NCBI RefSeq assembly: GCF_030506205.2
Contig: NC_133346.1
Span: forward strand, 23,508,333-23,572,332
From: Paramisgurnus dabryanus
Lineage: Eukaryota; Chordata; Actinopteri; Cypriniformes; Cobitidae
Length of the DNA stretch: 64,000 bases
Direction: 5' to 3'
The notes under the pieces are model-generated. The model did no database searches, was not told where the DNA came from, and was given only the letters and a program-made list of their open reading frames with translations. Positions 12,441 through 21,375 of this stretch are shown in pieces (the stretch's first letter is position 1; every line of letters starts with the position of its first letter). Both the position numbers and the translations under genes were made by a program.

Positions 12441-13062
12441 ACTTTGAGAATACAAATATTTTTCATACGTTACTGCGAATATGGCAGGGGGAGTGCTTTG
12501 TAACTATAAGTTTTATGCGGTTTTCTACTCGTCATTTGATGCGAATTCACCAGACTTGAACTTTTTACGTTGTATAGTAAACGTAACTAATATTTCTAAT
12601 ATTCTAATATAATCTAATATTTCTGTAAAACCTAACTTTGTGAGTGCAGTGTGTGACTATGTTGCTATCCAGATTTAAGCATGCTAATTATAGATGGGTT
12701 TAGCAAAATGGGTTAATAGCACAGGTCTCTGGATACCAAGACATGCTGTCAAATAGGCCAACGAAGTCATAATATGGTAAACAGGAAATACAGTGAAAAG
12801 TATACCGGAAATAAAATAGTCCGAGGCCTATAAATTATAATATAACATTGATTTATAATTGCAGTCTGCTGTGACTAAGCATAGCATGGAGCAAAAATAA
12901 AAATGCTTTTAAAGACAACAATACATCAAACTGACCTTATTTACTTTATTAATAAATGTCCCTTGTTAACATAGTAATTTTGCTGCATTAATACAGAATG
13001 TGTGGTCACAAGTTTGTTATTATTTACATTTAATGAGAGTTTAATAATTGATTTATCCAGTC
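12441..13062. other. Intergenic stretch, no gene seen
   Basis: AT-rich sequence, with a small duplicated patch TCTAATAT near 12590-12620. Confidence 0.5.
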
Positions 13063-13745
13063 ATCTTTAAAGTTGCATGTTTGTTATTCCCAGATAACAA
13101 CCGCTCAAAACTTAAAACACAAGGTAATACGGACGCTCGTTGGAATGCTTGATTTTGATTGGCCATTCGCAACATTTGCAGGTTTGTTATTGCCAGTTAT
13201 TACACGGCTCTCTGGAATGCTTGATTCTGATTGGTTAGTTGAGACATTTGCAGGTTCGTTCTTTTCAAATAATAACCGCTCCAAAATAATAACGCATAGC
13301 CGGACTACTTGCACGAGTAATATCGCTCAATAAAGATTACTGTCTGTTTGGCGCCATCTTGTGACAAACACTCGACAACCACGACAAGACACAGAGAGCT
13401 TACTGAAACTGAACTTTACAAAATAGAGCATGACAGCTACGAAGCCAACACACAAAAAAATACAGAATGGGCATTAAAACTTCTCAAAGACTGGCTAAAA
13501 GAGAAAAAATGGAGACAAGTATGAAGCAGAGGATCTTAATAAGGTATTACGATCATTTTATGCATCTGTGCAAAGTTTCGCGGAAGGATAAAAATGTTAA
13601 TTTAAAACAAATATGCCAATAAAATGTTTCAAATTCATATTCATGTCCAGTTTTTTTTCTTATGTGGCAAGTAGCCGTGTAATAAGCGGGATAATGTAGA
13701 GGCAGCCGGTAGTTATTGGGAAATAAGCCCCTTCAGTGTGATACA
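13063..13745. repeat. Composite repeat with a 72-bp tandem duplication and inverted ends
   Basis: GGAATGCTTGATT(T/C)TGATTGG occurs at 13142 and again at 13214, giving a 72-bp period. A partial third copy of the GTTTGTTATT...ATAACAACCGCTC segment lies at 13078. The 13-mer TTATTACACGGCT near 13197 recurs inverted as AGCCGTGTAATAA at 13672-13684, suggesting transposon arms. No coding potential is seen. Confidence 0.6.
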
Positions 13746-14136
13746 AGACCCTCCATTTTTTTATATTTTTATTTATTATATTACCCCACATAAAAGAAGT
13801 GGATTACATGGATTTGTTTTATGACTGACGCTTGTGTTTAGTAGATTAGACTTCATACTGACACTATTATCTTATTACACAATCTATGATGTAGCTTAAG
13901 GATTCATACTTCAGTAATGTCTGGAATCTAACCTTGAAAAGATTAGTGACCACTTTTAAACATAAGCCAAGTACATTATTGTAGCAGGGCAATGTACAAC
14001 ACAAGTCTTACAACTGTTAGCATACTAAAGAGCAGATGGTACGTTAGACCTCTCAAATGGTCAACACAGCATGACCGCAAAAGAATGATGATTATGTTTA
14101 GATGAATCCAGCCTTCTCTGCATTATTTCCAGGATG

Positions 14137-14140
14137 TATA
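14137..14140. repeat. Target-site duplication TATA, left copy
   Basis: TATA immediately before the 5' LTR matches TATA immediately after the 3' LTR (22748-22751). The flanks are AT-rich, so the 4-bp length is the best reading but a chance match is possible. Confidence 0.6.
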
Positions 14141-14571
14141 TGTAACCAGGTCAAAAAGAGAACATGTAAATCAATAAAGAATATGTGATTTATCTTATTT
14201 AAGCCCTGTGTTAAGTGTCCTGTGCATAAAATGTGTATAAATGCCTTTTTTAATGTGTTGCTGAAATGTTACGCTGGCCCTTTAAGAAACCGGACTGTAA
14301 TGCTACCGGGAAGATTTGTTTACTTCCTGTGTACAGCGCGGTTCACAACGCAGTTTAGAGAGTGCACGTGCAGTGGGGAATATAGCCATCCAACACAAAA
14401 AACAACAAAATGAGAATACTATAGTGAGATATAGTGAAGCTAAAAGCTTTTGAGTGTTTTATGTTATTTGGATGGCTGTGTATTTTGCTGATTGACAGCG
14501 ATTTCTTTTGAGATACATCTCGTGTGGTGTGTAAATAGCACGGAATTGGTTCTCAAAGAAGCGTAAGTGTT

Positions 14572-14580
14572 TATATATAA
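14572..14580 (+). promoter_or_regulatory. Possible TATA box of the LTR promoter
   Basis: TATATATAA in the first third of the LTR. A second TATA-like word, TTTATATATG, occurs at about 14880-14890. Either could position the transcript start. AT-rich words are common here, so this is weak. Confidence 0.25.
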
Positions 14581-15442
14581 TCAGTATACGAAGAGTTTTG
14601 AGTATATGAGTATTGAATTTTGTGTATAATGTTATGTGGACCAGTGATATTGAAACATAGTTATTCTGTTTAATTAAGAGGGGAGAAAGTGCTTCGTAAG
14701 CCTTCTGTGTGTTTCCTGGGAGTGTGAAGCATCAGAGTAAGTGTTGTTTACCTTAAATAATTTCACAAAAGGGGTTCATGTGTAATGTACATGCATGTTT
14801 TATTGAAATGAGTGCAATTATAGTGTTGCTTTCATGTCATGTGTACCAAATGTAAAAGGAAAGTTCTGTATTCTGTTTCTTTTATATATGCAGAGAAAGA
14901 ACGAGTCTTTCATATGCTGTGATAGTGTGTGCATGTGTCAGAGGGGTGATAAAAAGTAAGTTTGAGACATTGTATTTTAATTAATTTTCTCTATCAGCTT
15001 ATTTTGAAGTTATTTACTGTGATGTAACACTGATGTTTAAGTGTAAGAGAAAGTGTTATGTTGTGTAATGATACTTTTAATGTTTGAGCTGTATTAATCA
15101 CACAAAAAGATGTAACATGTTATGAATGACTGTGTTTTCATGTATTCTCATGTTACTCAAGCAGCCTTATTTAGTCTTCTGTGCATTCAGGTGTTATATT
15201 CATGTGTCTGTTTGTTTTCTAAAAAAGGGCTGCTACCGTTGTCTATGTTAGCTAGTTAAACAAAGAGAATTCTGTCTTTTACTAATGTGAATGGGAAAAA
15301 GGACATACACATTGTGATAAGAGAAGAAAACTTTATTTTTTTTATTTTATTTCCACAAACTTTATTTACAAGCTTTACCTTTCCATCTCTGCAACTCCAA
15401 AGTTTGCAAAATTAACGCTGCACCGCCTAACGTGCAGTCTGA

Positions 15443-15448
15443 AATAAA
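15443..15448 (+). promoter_or_regulatory. Polyadenylation signal AATAAA near the LTR end
   Basis: AATAAA followed within 40 bp by a GT-rich stretch (TGTGTCCGGTGTT), the usual layout of a cleavage site. This would put the R/U5 border about 20 bp downstream, leaving a short U5. The 3' LTR copy is at 22678-22683 and would act on the genomic transcript. Another AATAAA at 14173-14178 lies too close to the LTR start to serve easily. Confidence 0.5.
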
Positions 15449-15512
15449 AGATCCCCGTTTAAATTTTATATCCTGTGTCCGGTGTTATCACTAATCCATT
15501 TCCCGGGCTACA

Positions 15513-15829
15513 GAGATTTTGGTACCAGGAGTGGGGTTTCATAGCTTATTTTGGGGTGACAGTCAGGTAGGAGAGGGAGCAACATAGACAACGGTAGTGG
15601 TGGAGGCAGGTCGAGAACCAGTGCCGCGGATGCTGATGATGTGAAGTGTGATGCGCCTGGAGAGCCTGTGGTAACGTAGAGGTCTGTCTTCTGGCGACGC
15701 AGGAGGGCGTTTACTTCAGCGCTGACACCATCAGCAAAGGAGACAACCAGTGATTTCCTGTTCAGTTTGGACTGCATTGACTGTGACTGTTCTGCTACTG
15801 ACTAACTAAGGTAAAAGCATCATAAGAAC
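15513..15829 (+). other. 5' untranslated leader of the retrotransposon
   Basis: Runs from the LTR end, through the primer-binding site, to the gag start. It should also hold the packaging signal. The antisense frame at 15508-15777 is judged to be a shadow. Confidence 0.6.
15520..15538 (+). promoter_or_regulatory. Primer-binding site for tRNA-Leu(UAA)
   Basis: TGGTACCAGGAGTGGGGTT, seven bases after the 5' LTR, is the complement of the 3' end of vertebrate tRNA-Leu(UAA) including CCA (CCCCACTCCTGGTACCA from established tRNA sequence). Reverse transcription of the minus strand would start here. Confidence 0.85.
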
Positions 15830-16954
15830 ATGGATCAGGACGACGATGTGTTGGCTGCTCAGGCTGGAGCCAGCCCTGATGAGGACAATGTTGCGGCTGT
15901 AGGCCATGGTGATGAAGGTAATCCAGTGACACAACTTCAGTCACAAATTTTGGAACTAGGTCGAAGACACGACCAAGTAATGTCTACCCTTGCTAATATG
16001 AGTAATGTGTCAACCAGATCCTATGTGTACATTCCAAGAGAACGTCAAATTGTACCATTTAGTGGTGATTTTTCTAAAGATGGTCAGACTGTAGATGAGT
16101 TTATTGATGAGGTTGAACGTGTAATCAGAGTGAGGGGTTTAAACACTGATGATCAAGTAGACTTTATCCTTTCTCATTTAAGGGGCTCTGCCTTAGATGA
16201 AGTTAAGCTGTGTATGGGGGGAGAAGCAAAACAACCTCAAGACCTTTTTTCATATTTGAGGGGTGCCTTTAGAGAGAAACGTACCACACCACAGTTATTG
16301 CATGCTTTTTATGCACGCAGACAATTAGAGGGAGAAGATTTCCGTGACTACTCTCATGCTCTGTCCCAGCTTCTTAATTCTGCTCTTCAGCAGTCGACGA
16401 ACGTTGTTTCTGACCCACAGCTCACTTTAAGAGACCAGTTCATAGAGGGGGTAAGAGATGCAACCCTGCGTAGAGAGCTGCGTAAGCTTGTTAGAGATAA
16501 GCCTCAGTCCTCTCTGTTCGATGTTCGTGAAGAGGCTATGATGTGGGTTGTGGAAGACCGACCCCGTGGTCCCAATGTAGCAAGGGCTCGAAGCATGGCC
16601 AATACAGGTTCTAGGGAAATGTCAGAACAGTCAAACCCAGTCAGCACTGCACAGAGTGACATGGCAGTAGCCTTACAAGAGGTAGTAAAAATAATCAGTC
16701 AGCAGGGTAAAGCTATTGGTGAACTTACTAATGCAGTACGTGAACTTACCATACAAAAAGCCAGTTCATATAGTAGCCAAAGTGGGAAGCCAAAATTTAA
16801 GCCCAAGTACACAGAGGACGGCCAACCAATCTGCCTAAGATGTGATGGGGTCGGTCACATAGCTAGACAGTGCACCCTACCACGTAATTCCAAAGACCAC
16901 TCCGCCACCACAGATTCTACAGTGCAGGGAAACGGGGTCCCTCCATTGCGGTGA
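15830..16954 (+). CDS. gag: Gag polyprotein, 374 aa
   Basis: This is the structural protein that should form the cytoplasmic particle and bind the genomic RNA. The start ATG has a good context (AAC before it, G after). Residues 1-70 are acidic and then helical. About 70-260 read as a retrotransposon Gag capsid-like region with PFSG and several L-R-G/F-R-E-K helices, of the kind also seen in host PNMA/ZCCHC proteins. About 290-320 is a predicted heptad-like segment. A single CCHC zinc knuckle lies at residues 335-348 (C-x2-C-x4-H-x4-C). A basic KPKFKPK patch precedes it. The frame stops at TGA 16952-16954, within the predicted frameshift pseudoknot. Most ribosomes should stop there and make Gag alone. 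No lesion is visible. Confidence 0.9.
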   Translation: MDQDDDVLAAQAGASPDEDNVAAVGHGDEGNPVTQLQSQILELGRRHDQVMSTLANMSNVSTRSYVYIPRERQIVPFSGDFSKDGQTVDEFIDEVERVIRVRGLNTDDQVDFILSHLRGSALDEVKLCMGGEAKQPQDLFSYLRGAFREKRTTPQLLHAFYARRQLEGEDFRDYSHALSQLLNSALQQSTNVVSDPQLTLRDQFIEGVRDATLRRELRKLVRDKPQSSLFDVREEAMMWVVEDRPRGPNVARARSMANTGSREMSEQSNPVSTAQSDMAVALQEVVKIISQQGKAIGELTNAVRELTIQKASSYSSQSGKPKFKPKYTEDGQPICLRCDGVGHIARQCTLPRNSKDHSATTDSTVQGNGVPPLR

Positions 16955-19900
16955 GCCGAGCAATGCGAGGAAAGCCTGAAGGCTCAGTAGGCAGCCCGTT
17001 AACTAAAGAACGTTTCTTGGAGCGTGCAGTTGGGAGGTGTCCTGAAGTTAATATCCACATTGGTGGTGTTCCAGTTAGATGCCTGCTAGACACAGGAAGT
17101 AATGTGAGTACCTTGACGGAAAGCTTCTTCCGAGAACACCTACATGGGGAAGACAAAGACCTTCACTGCACTGCTAAGTGGCTAAAGATAACTGCAGCCA
17201 ATAAGCTACCCTTGCCATATTTGGGATATGTTGAATTAGACATTGAAGTGATGGGTTTAACTGTACCTGAGTGTGGGTTCCTGATTATTCGCGACGGGGA
17301 TGCTGCAGATCCAGACTCCTCTCCTTTGGGCATCATAGGCATGAATATCGCTCAGAGGTGCAGACAGCTTGTACTTACAGAGTTTGACACCACCCTGGGA
17401 GGAAAGCTTGACTCTGTGTGGCGAGATGCCTTTCATCGTGTACAGGAAGTTGAAGTAGTCAAACCACTGTCAACAGCGAGAGTAAGTGGCCCGAACAAGA
17501 CATATGTGCCCGCATCTTCTGTAGCCACAATCTATGCCAGAGTAAATAAGAGAATTAATGGTCCAAAATCCTGGCTGCTGCTGGAACCGGGGAACATGCC
17601 ACTACCTGGTGGATTGATTCCCTTGCCTACGTTAGTGTCATCAGGTGATCGGGTGTTTCCAGTTCAAGTGGTAAACTTTTCTGTAGAGGATGTATGGCTG
17701 CCCTCAAAAGCTCATCTTGGAATGCTTCACCCCTGTCAGTGTGTTGAGAGTAACCCGTGTGAGGTGAGGTTTCACCGCATCACTGTTGACCAGGAAGAGG
17801 TGACAATGGAGCAGGAACCTAAGCCAGAGTCTGACACTGACCTAAAGGATCTGCTACATAGACTTCATGTAGGAGGCACTCCAGAACAGCAGGAAAAGCT
17901 AGGTGCATTACTCATGAAATATGCAGATGTGTTTGCAGCCTGTGATGAAGACCTAGGATACTCAGATCGAGTTAAACATGAGATCCCATTGACAGATGAT
18001 ACTCCTATCTCTCAGCCATACCGCCGCATACCACCTACTCAGTTTGAAGAGGTCAGAGAGCACATCTCTGGGTTACTTAAAAAGGGTGTCATACAAGAAA
18101 GCTCCAGTCCCTATGCTTCACCGGTGGTGTTGGTGCGCAAGGCCGATGGAAGTCTGAGGCTGTGCGTGGATTATAGGAGACTAAATGCTAAGACCAAACG
18201 CGATGCCTTCCCATTGCCTCGCATTGATGAGAGCCTGGATGCGTTAAGTGGGGCGCAGATTTTCTCAACAATAGACCTTGCAAGCGGATACCATCAAGTT
18301 GCAGTCCATGAGAAGGACCGTCACAAGACGGCATTCATCACCCCGTTTGGCCTGTATCAATACCGCCGGATGCCCTTCGGGCTTTGCAATGCGCCCGCCA
18401 CATTTCAGCGCCTCATGCAGGCCACCATGAGTGACTTAGTTTTCCAGATTGTACTTATATACTTGGATGACTTGTTGGTGTATTCATCCACCTTTCATGA
18501 TCATCTAGCAAGATTGGAAACAGTGTTTAAGAGGCTGAAAGAGACAGGGCTGAAAATAAAAGTGGAGAAGTGTCATTTCCTGCAGTCCGAAGTCAGGTTC
18601 CTGGGTCATCAAGTCTCAGCACAAGGCGTGAGTACGGATCCTGACAAAATAAGTGCAGTTCGTGAGTGGCCAGTTCCCAGTACTCTCAAGGAGCTCAGAT
18701 CATTTTTGGGCTTTTGTAGCTATTACAGGAGATTCATTAAGGGGTTCTCTCAGGTAGCCAGCCCATTACATGACGTAGTAAATGTGTGCCTAAAGGAGAA
18801 AAGCTCAGTCAAGGTAACTCAGGTTTATAAAAGCTCATGGACCTCCCAGTGTCAAAACGCTTTTAAACAGCTCAAAGACAAGCTTACCAGTGCACCAACC
18901 CTTGGGTATGCTGACTTTACACTCCCTTTTGTTGTAGAAACAGATGCCAGCAACCTTGGGTTGGGGGCAGTTTTGCACCAGAACCAAAATGGTAAACAAA
19001 CCGTTATAGCTTATGCCAGTAGGAGGTTGAGAGGGGCTGAGAAAAATGATCAAAACTACAGCAGTATGAAGTTGGAGTTGTTAGCACTTAAGTGGGCAGT
19101 TACTGAAAAGTTTCGAAGCTACCTACTTGGGTCTAAGTTCACTATCATAACCGACAATAATCCCCTTTGTCACCTCACTACTGCCAAATTAGGTGCTGTT
19201 GAACAAAGATGGGCGGCTCAACTGGCAGTTTTTGATTTCAATGTCAAGTACCGCCCAGGACGGTGCAATACTGCAGCTGATGCCCTATCAAGGAGGCCAG
19301 GAGTGGATGGACTAGAACCTGAAAGTGAGGATGCGGAGTATGATGGCTGTGTGGCAATCTGTAACTCGCTTAAGAAAGGAACAGCCCTGGGACTAGGCTT
19401 GCTGGCAGTAGGAGTAGAGCAAGGTGCAGTCAGACAACAACAGGCTTCCTTGGCCATGGATGATGATGATGTCGGGTGTGAAAATACCCCCACCTTACCA
19501 GGATATTCAAAAGCCGAACTACAACAATTTCAGGAATCTGATCCCACACTCAGTGAATTTAAAAAGTTCTGGAATCGGGAAAAGAAGCCTACCCGCCAAG
19601 AGAGAGTAGGGTTGTCCAAAAACGTGCGTTCCCTGCTTAAACAGTGGCAAAAGATCAGAGAGAAAGATGGCCTTTTGTACCGTGTAATTGATGATGTGCA
19701 TGTTGGGGAATGTCACCAGTTGTTGTTACCTACCTGTTTAACTGATCAAGTTCTAAACAATGTTCACAATCAGATGGGACATCAGGGTATTGAGAGGACC
19801 CTAGGGCTGTTGAGGCAGAGATGTTTCTGGGGAGGTATGTATGAAGATGTAGAACAGTGGGTGAAGAAATGTCAGCGATGTGTACTGTCAAAGATGCCGC

Positions 19901-21333
19901 AGCCCAAGATCAGAGCACCCTGGACACCGTTTGTGGCCTCTCGACCGCTGGAAGTTGTAGCGGTAGACTTCACAACACTTGAACCAGCCACGGATGGGCG
20001 AGAAAATGTTCTCGTAGTAACTGATGTGTTCACTAAGTTCAGTCAAGCCTTTCCCACTCGTGACCAGAAGGCAGAGACCACTGCCAAGATCCTTTTACGA
20101 GAGTGGTTCTTGAAATATGGAGTCCCACAACGGCTGCACTCTGATCAAGGCAGAAACTTTGAAAGCGCTGTGATTTCTGAGCTCTGCAGACTGTATGGAG
20201 TTAAAAAGACTCGCACGACACCGCACCACCCCCAAGGAAACCCTCAATGTGAGAGGTTTAATCGGACCATTCATGACCTCCTAAAGTCTCTGCCACCCGA
20301 AAAGAAGCGCAGATGGCCTGAACATTTATCTGAGCTTGTATATGCATATAATGTGACCCCACACTCATCTACAGGCTACTCACCGTACTATCTGCTGTTC
20401 GGGATCCATCCTCATTTGCCGATTGATGCTCTTCTGGGTCAAGAACCTGAAACAAACAATGGACCGGATTGGTTAATAGTGCACCAGGAGCGTCTCAGAG
20501 AAGCACATACTCGAGCTAAGGAATATGCAGAGAGAAAGGCTGTGGAGAGAGCAATGCACCAAGATGAGAAAGTATACTGCCCTGCTGTAGAGATTGGACA
20601 GTGTGTGTATTTGCGACATCGACCACCTGGCAGAAATAAGATTCAGGATGCATGGTCATCCACCGTGTACACAGTGGTAGAGATTCAGGGAACCACGTAC
20701 ACAGTAGAGCCTGTTGGAGGGGGCCCAGTTAAAAGAGTGCACCGATGTAATCTCAGACCTTGTGAAAGTCCAGTCCCAGTGCCCATGCCCAGGAGTCGGA
20801 AACCCCCTATAAGAGAGGTATCTGCTTCAGTCTCTGAGTCCGAAGTGCCATCATTAGATGCAGAATGTGTCTTGGTGGAGGAAATCCATGGTCCCGGGGA
20901 AGTACAGACAGTGACTCAAGTATCTGAGGGTCCAGAACTGCCAGTTCCTGAGCCTGAAGCCTGTTTCAGTAATGAGGGGCTTGAAGAGAATAATGTCTTT
21001 TCAGAAGGTTGTGAGGTATCTGATGATTCCTTGACGGCCAATCCAATATCGCTCGAGCCAGAGACTGAAAGTGACTACTTACCTGTTGAAAGTCCGGTGG
21101 CGAGTCCTGTGCCAACTCCTAGAAAGAAAAGTGAAAAAGGTGTTAAGTTAGAAGTGCCTTGTCCTGCACCTCGAAAAACTCACAGAGAAACGGCAGGGCA
21201 ACACAGTAACCCTAACAGATTACCTAGATCAGCTTGCAATGCAGTTACCTTAAGTCCTGATGTGCTGTCCCAAGTGTTAGCTGGCATGGTTCTTTATACA
21301 TCAGGAAAGTTGCAAAGGGGGCTAAATGATTAG
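16888..21333 (+). CDS. pol: Pol polyprotein (protease, RT, RNase H, integrase), reached by -1 frameshift
   Basis: The frame is open from 16888 and overlaps gag by 67 nt. No ATG-led start is expected because it is made as a Gag-Pol fusion. Residues are numbered from the codon at 16951 (1460 codons). Aspartic protease: DTGS at 47-50 and a GIIGMN segment near 130. Reverse transcriptase: about 345-640, with YLDD at 504-507 and FLGFCSYYRRFI near 590. RNase H: about 660-790, with D665, E709 and D735. Integrase: HHCC zinc finger H939, H944, C974, C977, then the DD35E triad D1006, D1065, E1101, then a GPY/F-like module near 1225-1265. The last ~190 residues are acidic and proline-rich. I saw no chromodomain and no envelope. 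All catalytic residues I could check are present, so the enzyme set looks functional. Confidence 0.93.
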   Translation, partial: FQRPLRHHRFYSAGKRGPSIAVSRAMRGKPEGSVGSPLTKERFLERAVGRCPEVNIHIGGVPVRCLLDTGSNVSTLTESFFREHLHGEDKDLHCTAKWLKITAANKLPLPYLGYVELDIEVMGLTVPECGFLIIRDGDAADPDSSPLGIIGMNIAQRCRQLVLTEFDTTLGGKLDSVWRDAFHRVQEVEVVKPLSTARVSGPNKTYVPASSVATIYARVNKRINGPKSWLLLEPGNMPLPGGLIPLPTLVSSGDRVFPVQVVNFSVEDVWLPSKAHLGMLHPCQCVESNPCEVRFHRITVDQEEVTMEQEPKPESDTDLKDLLHRLHVGGTPEQQEKLGALLMKYADVFAACDEDLGYSDRVKHEIPLTDDTPISQPYRRIPPTQFEEVREHISGLLKKGVIQESSSPYASPVVLVRKADGSLRLCVDYRRLNAKTKRDAFPLPRIDESLDALSGAQIFSTIDLASGYHQVAVHEKDRHKTAFITPFGLYQYRRMPFGLCNAPATFQRLMQATMSDLVFQIVLIYLDDLLVYSSTFHDHLARLETVFKRLKETGLKIKVEKCHFLQSEVRFLGHQVSAQGVSTDPDKISAVREWPVPSTLKELRSFLGFCSYYRRFIKGFSQVASPLHDVVNVCLKEKSSVKVTQVYKSSWTSQCQNAFKQLKDKLTSAPTLGYADFTLPFVVETDASNLGLGAVLHQNQNGKQTVIAYASRRLRGAEKNDQNYSSMKLELLALKWAVTEKFRSYLLGSKFTIITDNNPLCHLTTAKLGAVEQRWAAQLAVFDFNVKYRPGRCNTAADALSRRPGVDGLEPESEDAEYDGCVAICNSLKKGTALGLGLLAVGVEQGAVRQQQASLAMDDDDVGCENTPTLPGYSKAELQQFQESDPTLSEFKKFWNREKKPTRQERVGLSKNVRSLLKQWQKIREKDGLLYRVIDDVHVGECHQLLLPTCLTDQVLNNVHNQMGHQGIERTLGLLRQRCFWGGMYEDVEQWVKKCQRCVLSKMPQPKIRAPWTPFVASRPLEVVAVDFTTLEPATDGRENVLVVTDVFTKFSQAFPTRDQKAETTAKILLREWFLKYGVPQRLHSDQGRNFESAVISELCRLYGVKKTRTTPHHPQGNPQCERFNRTIHDLLKSLPPEKKRRWPEHLSELVYAYNVTPHSSTGYSPYYLLFGIHPHLPIDALLGQEPETNNGPDWLIVHQERLREAHTRAKEYAERKAVERAMHQDEKVYCPAVEIGQCVYLRHRPPGRNKIQDAWSSTVYTVVEIQGTTYTVEPVGGGPVKRVHRCNLRPCESPVPVPMPRSRKPPIREVSASVSESEVPSLDAECVLVEEIHGPGEVQTVTQVSEGPELPVPEPEACFSNEGLEENNVFSEGCEVSDDSLTANPISLEPETESDYLPVESPVASPVPTPRKKSEKGVKLEVPCPAPRKTHRETAGQHSNPNRLPRSACNAVTLSPDVLSQVLAGMVLYTSGKLQRGLND
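16927..16986 (+). promoter_or_regulatory. Programmed -1 frameshift signal: slippery heptamer plus H-type pseudoknot
   Basis: GGGAAAC at 16927-16933 is in the canonical phase (G GGA AAC in the gag frame), and the -1 frame is exactly the pol frame. After a 6-nt spacer, 16940-16949 pairs with 16960-16970 (10 bp with one bulged C at 16966). The loop word TGAGCC (16952-16957) pairs with GGCTCA (16981-16986). Loops are 2, 2 and 10 nt, the geometry of known retroviral frameshift pseudoknots. The gag stop lies in the pseudoknot. A small competing hairpin (AGCC TGAA GGCT, 16973-16984) is possible. Confidence 0.85.
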
Positions 21334-21363
21334 TGTCTGTAGTCATCGAGGACGTTGACTAAC

Positions 21364-21375
21364 AGCAGGGGAGAG
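21364..21375 (+). promoter_or_regulatory. Polypurine tract
   Basis: AGCAGGGGAGAG directly abuts the 3' LTR and would prime plus-strand DNA synthesis. One C interrupts the purines near its start. Confidence 0.8.

Larger units (their letters stand above)
14141..15512 (+). repeat. 5' LTR, 1372 bp
   Basis: Starts TGTAACC and ends GGGCTACA, giving the short TGTA/TACA inverted ends typical of LTRs. It matches the 3' LTR without any difference that I could find reading line by line. It should contain the promoter and start of the genomic RNA. A TATATATAA word lies at 14572-14580. The 63-codon frame at 14222-14413 lies wholly inside the LTR, recurs in the 3' copy, and is probably chance. Confidence 0.95.

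Noticed and set aside
14222..14413. 63-codon frame in the LTR, repeated at 21457-21648
   Set aside because: Identical only because the LTRs are identical. It has no motif and lies in the likely promoter part.
16951..16953. GTG as an independent start for pol
   Set aside because: Eukaryotic initiation at GTG here is unlikely, and a complete frameshift signal explains expression.
21334..21375. Envelope gene downstream of pol
   Set aside because: Only about 40 bp separate the pol stop from the 3' LTR, so there is no room for one.
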